A stretch of 6,049 bases of DNA from CAYSYY01 sp964576115 [NCBI: uncultured Gemmatimonadota bacterium] (GTDB taxonomy: Bacteria > Blakebacterota > Blakebacteria > Blakebacterales), in NCBI GenBank assembly GCA_964576115.1, contig CAZNUA010000035.1, positions 28,171 to 34,219 of the forward strand. The letters are read 5' to 3'. Shown in pieces: positions 5,754 through 6,049 of the stretch. Position 1 is the first letter of the stretch. Every line of letters starts with the position of its first letter. The position numbers were made by a program, and so were the translations under genes. A model generated the notes under the pieces. That model saw only the letters and a list, made by a program, of their open reading frames with translations. It was not told where the DNA came from and searched no databases.

Positions 5754-6049
5754 ATGACCGAAAACATCCGCCTCGATCGCTGGCTGTGGGCGGCCCGTTT
5801 TTTCAAGACCCGCTCGCTGGCCGCCCGGGCTGTGGACGGCGGCAAGGTCAAGGTGGCCGGAGTCCGCCCCAAGCGCTCGAAAGCAATCGCGGTCGGCGAT
5901 GAACTGACCATCACCATGGGGATCTACGAATTCCACGTGACCGTCCGCGCTCTGTCCGACAAACGCGGTCCGGCCGCCGAAGCCGAAAAGCTGTACGAGG
6001 AGACCGAGGCTTCTCGCCGCAAGCGCGACATGCTCCGGGAGCAGATGCG
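5754..6049 (+). CDS. hslR: Hsp15/HslR-type S4-domain RNA-binding protein (3' end cut)
   Basis: The 98 visible residues match the heat-shock protein 15 family. The S4 RNA-binding domain spans about residues 5-65 and starts with RLDRWLWAARFFKTRSLA, nearly identical in pattern to E. coli Hsp15, followed by GGKVKVAG and VGDELTI. The post-S4 family segment LSDKRGPAAEAEKLYEETEASR (68-89) is also present, with the conserved YEET. E. coli Hsp15 is 133 residues, so about 30 residues are probably missing off the right edge. In E. coli this protein binds free 50S subunits carrying a stalled nascent chain and peptidyl-tRNA and helps recycle them. The ATG at 5754 is backed by GGAG (5744-5747) at 6-base spacing. 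It lies 13 bases after the membrane-protein gene, apparently the fourth gene of the same operon; its cytoplasmic role does not obviously fit the exported upstream products. Confidence 0.93.
   Translation, partial: MTENIRLDRWLWAARFFKTRSLAARAVDGGKVKVAGVRPKRSKAIAVGDELTITMGIYEFHVTVRALSDKRGPAAEAEKLYEETEASRRKRDMLREQM

Noticed and set aside
5021-5917. A 298-codon minus-strand frame spanning the membrane-protein gene and part of the hslR-like gene
   Set aside because: It crosses two well-supported plus-strand genes and their ribosome binding sites, and its sequence looks like a reverse reading of them.

Overview
This window is a GC-rich stretch of bacterial chromosome with dense coding and short intergenic gaps. 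It holds six protein genes in two divergent blocks around a 132-base gap (2926-3057). No tRNA, rRNA, CRISPR array, transposase or phage gene was recognised. The gene types suggest an environmental bacterium from an Acidobacteriota, Gemmatimonadota, Planctomycetota or Latescibacterota-like lineage: a large ATPase-less MacB/FtsX-type permease of the 'acidobacterial duplicated orphan permease' kind, and a Tat-exported Gfo/Idh/MocA oxidoreductase. This assignment is inference only; no marker gene fixes the phylum.

Left block (minus strand). A complete 805-residue MacB/FtsX-type permease (508-2925, GTG start) is followed after 115 bases by the N-terminal 130 residues of an alpha/beta hydrolase, which runs off the left edge of the window (1-392). 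The gap between them can form two small adjacent hairpins (413-443).

Right block (plus strand). Four tightly packed genes look like one operon. They are a small exported protein of unknown function (3058-3684), a Tat-signal Gfo/Idh/MocA oxidoreductase (3681-5039, overlapping the previous gene by ATGA), a four-helix membrane protein with a Pro/Glu/Gly-rich N-terminal tail (5042-5740, 2-base gap), and an Hsp15/HslR-type S4 RNA-binding protein cut by the right edge (5754 to the end, 13-base gap).

How they might work together: the first two products of the right block are predicted to act outside the cytoplasm and the third sits in the membrane, so an envelope-linked function is possible. The HslR-like protein is a ribosome-rescue factor and probably shares only the transcript. 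No clearly new multi-gene system can be demonstrated here. The most uncharacterised items are the exported protein and the membrane protein flanking the oxidoreductase.
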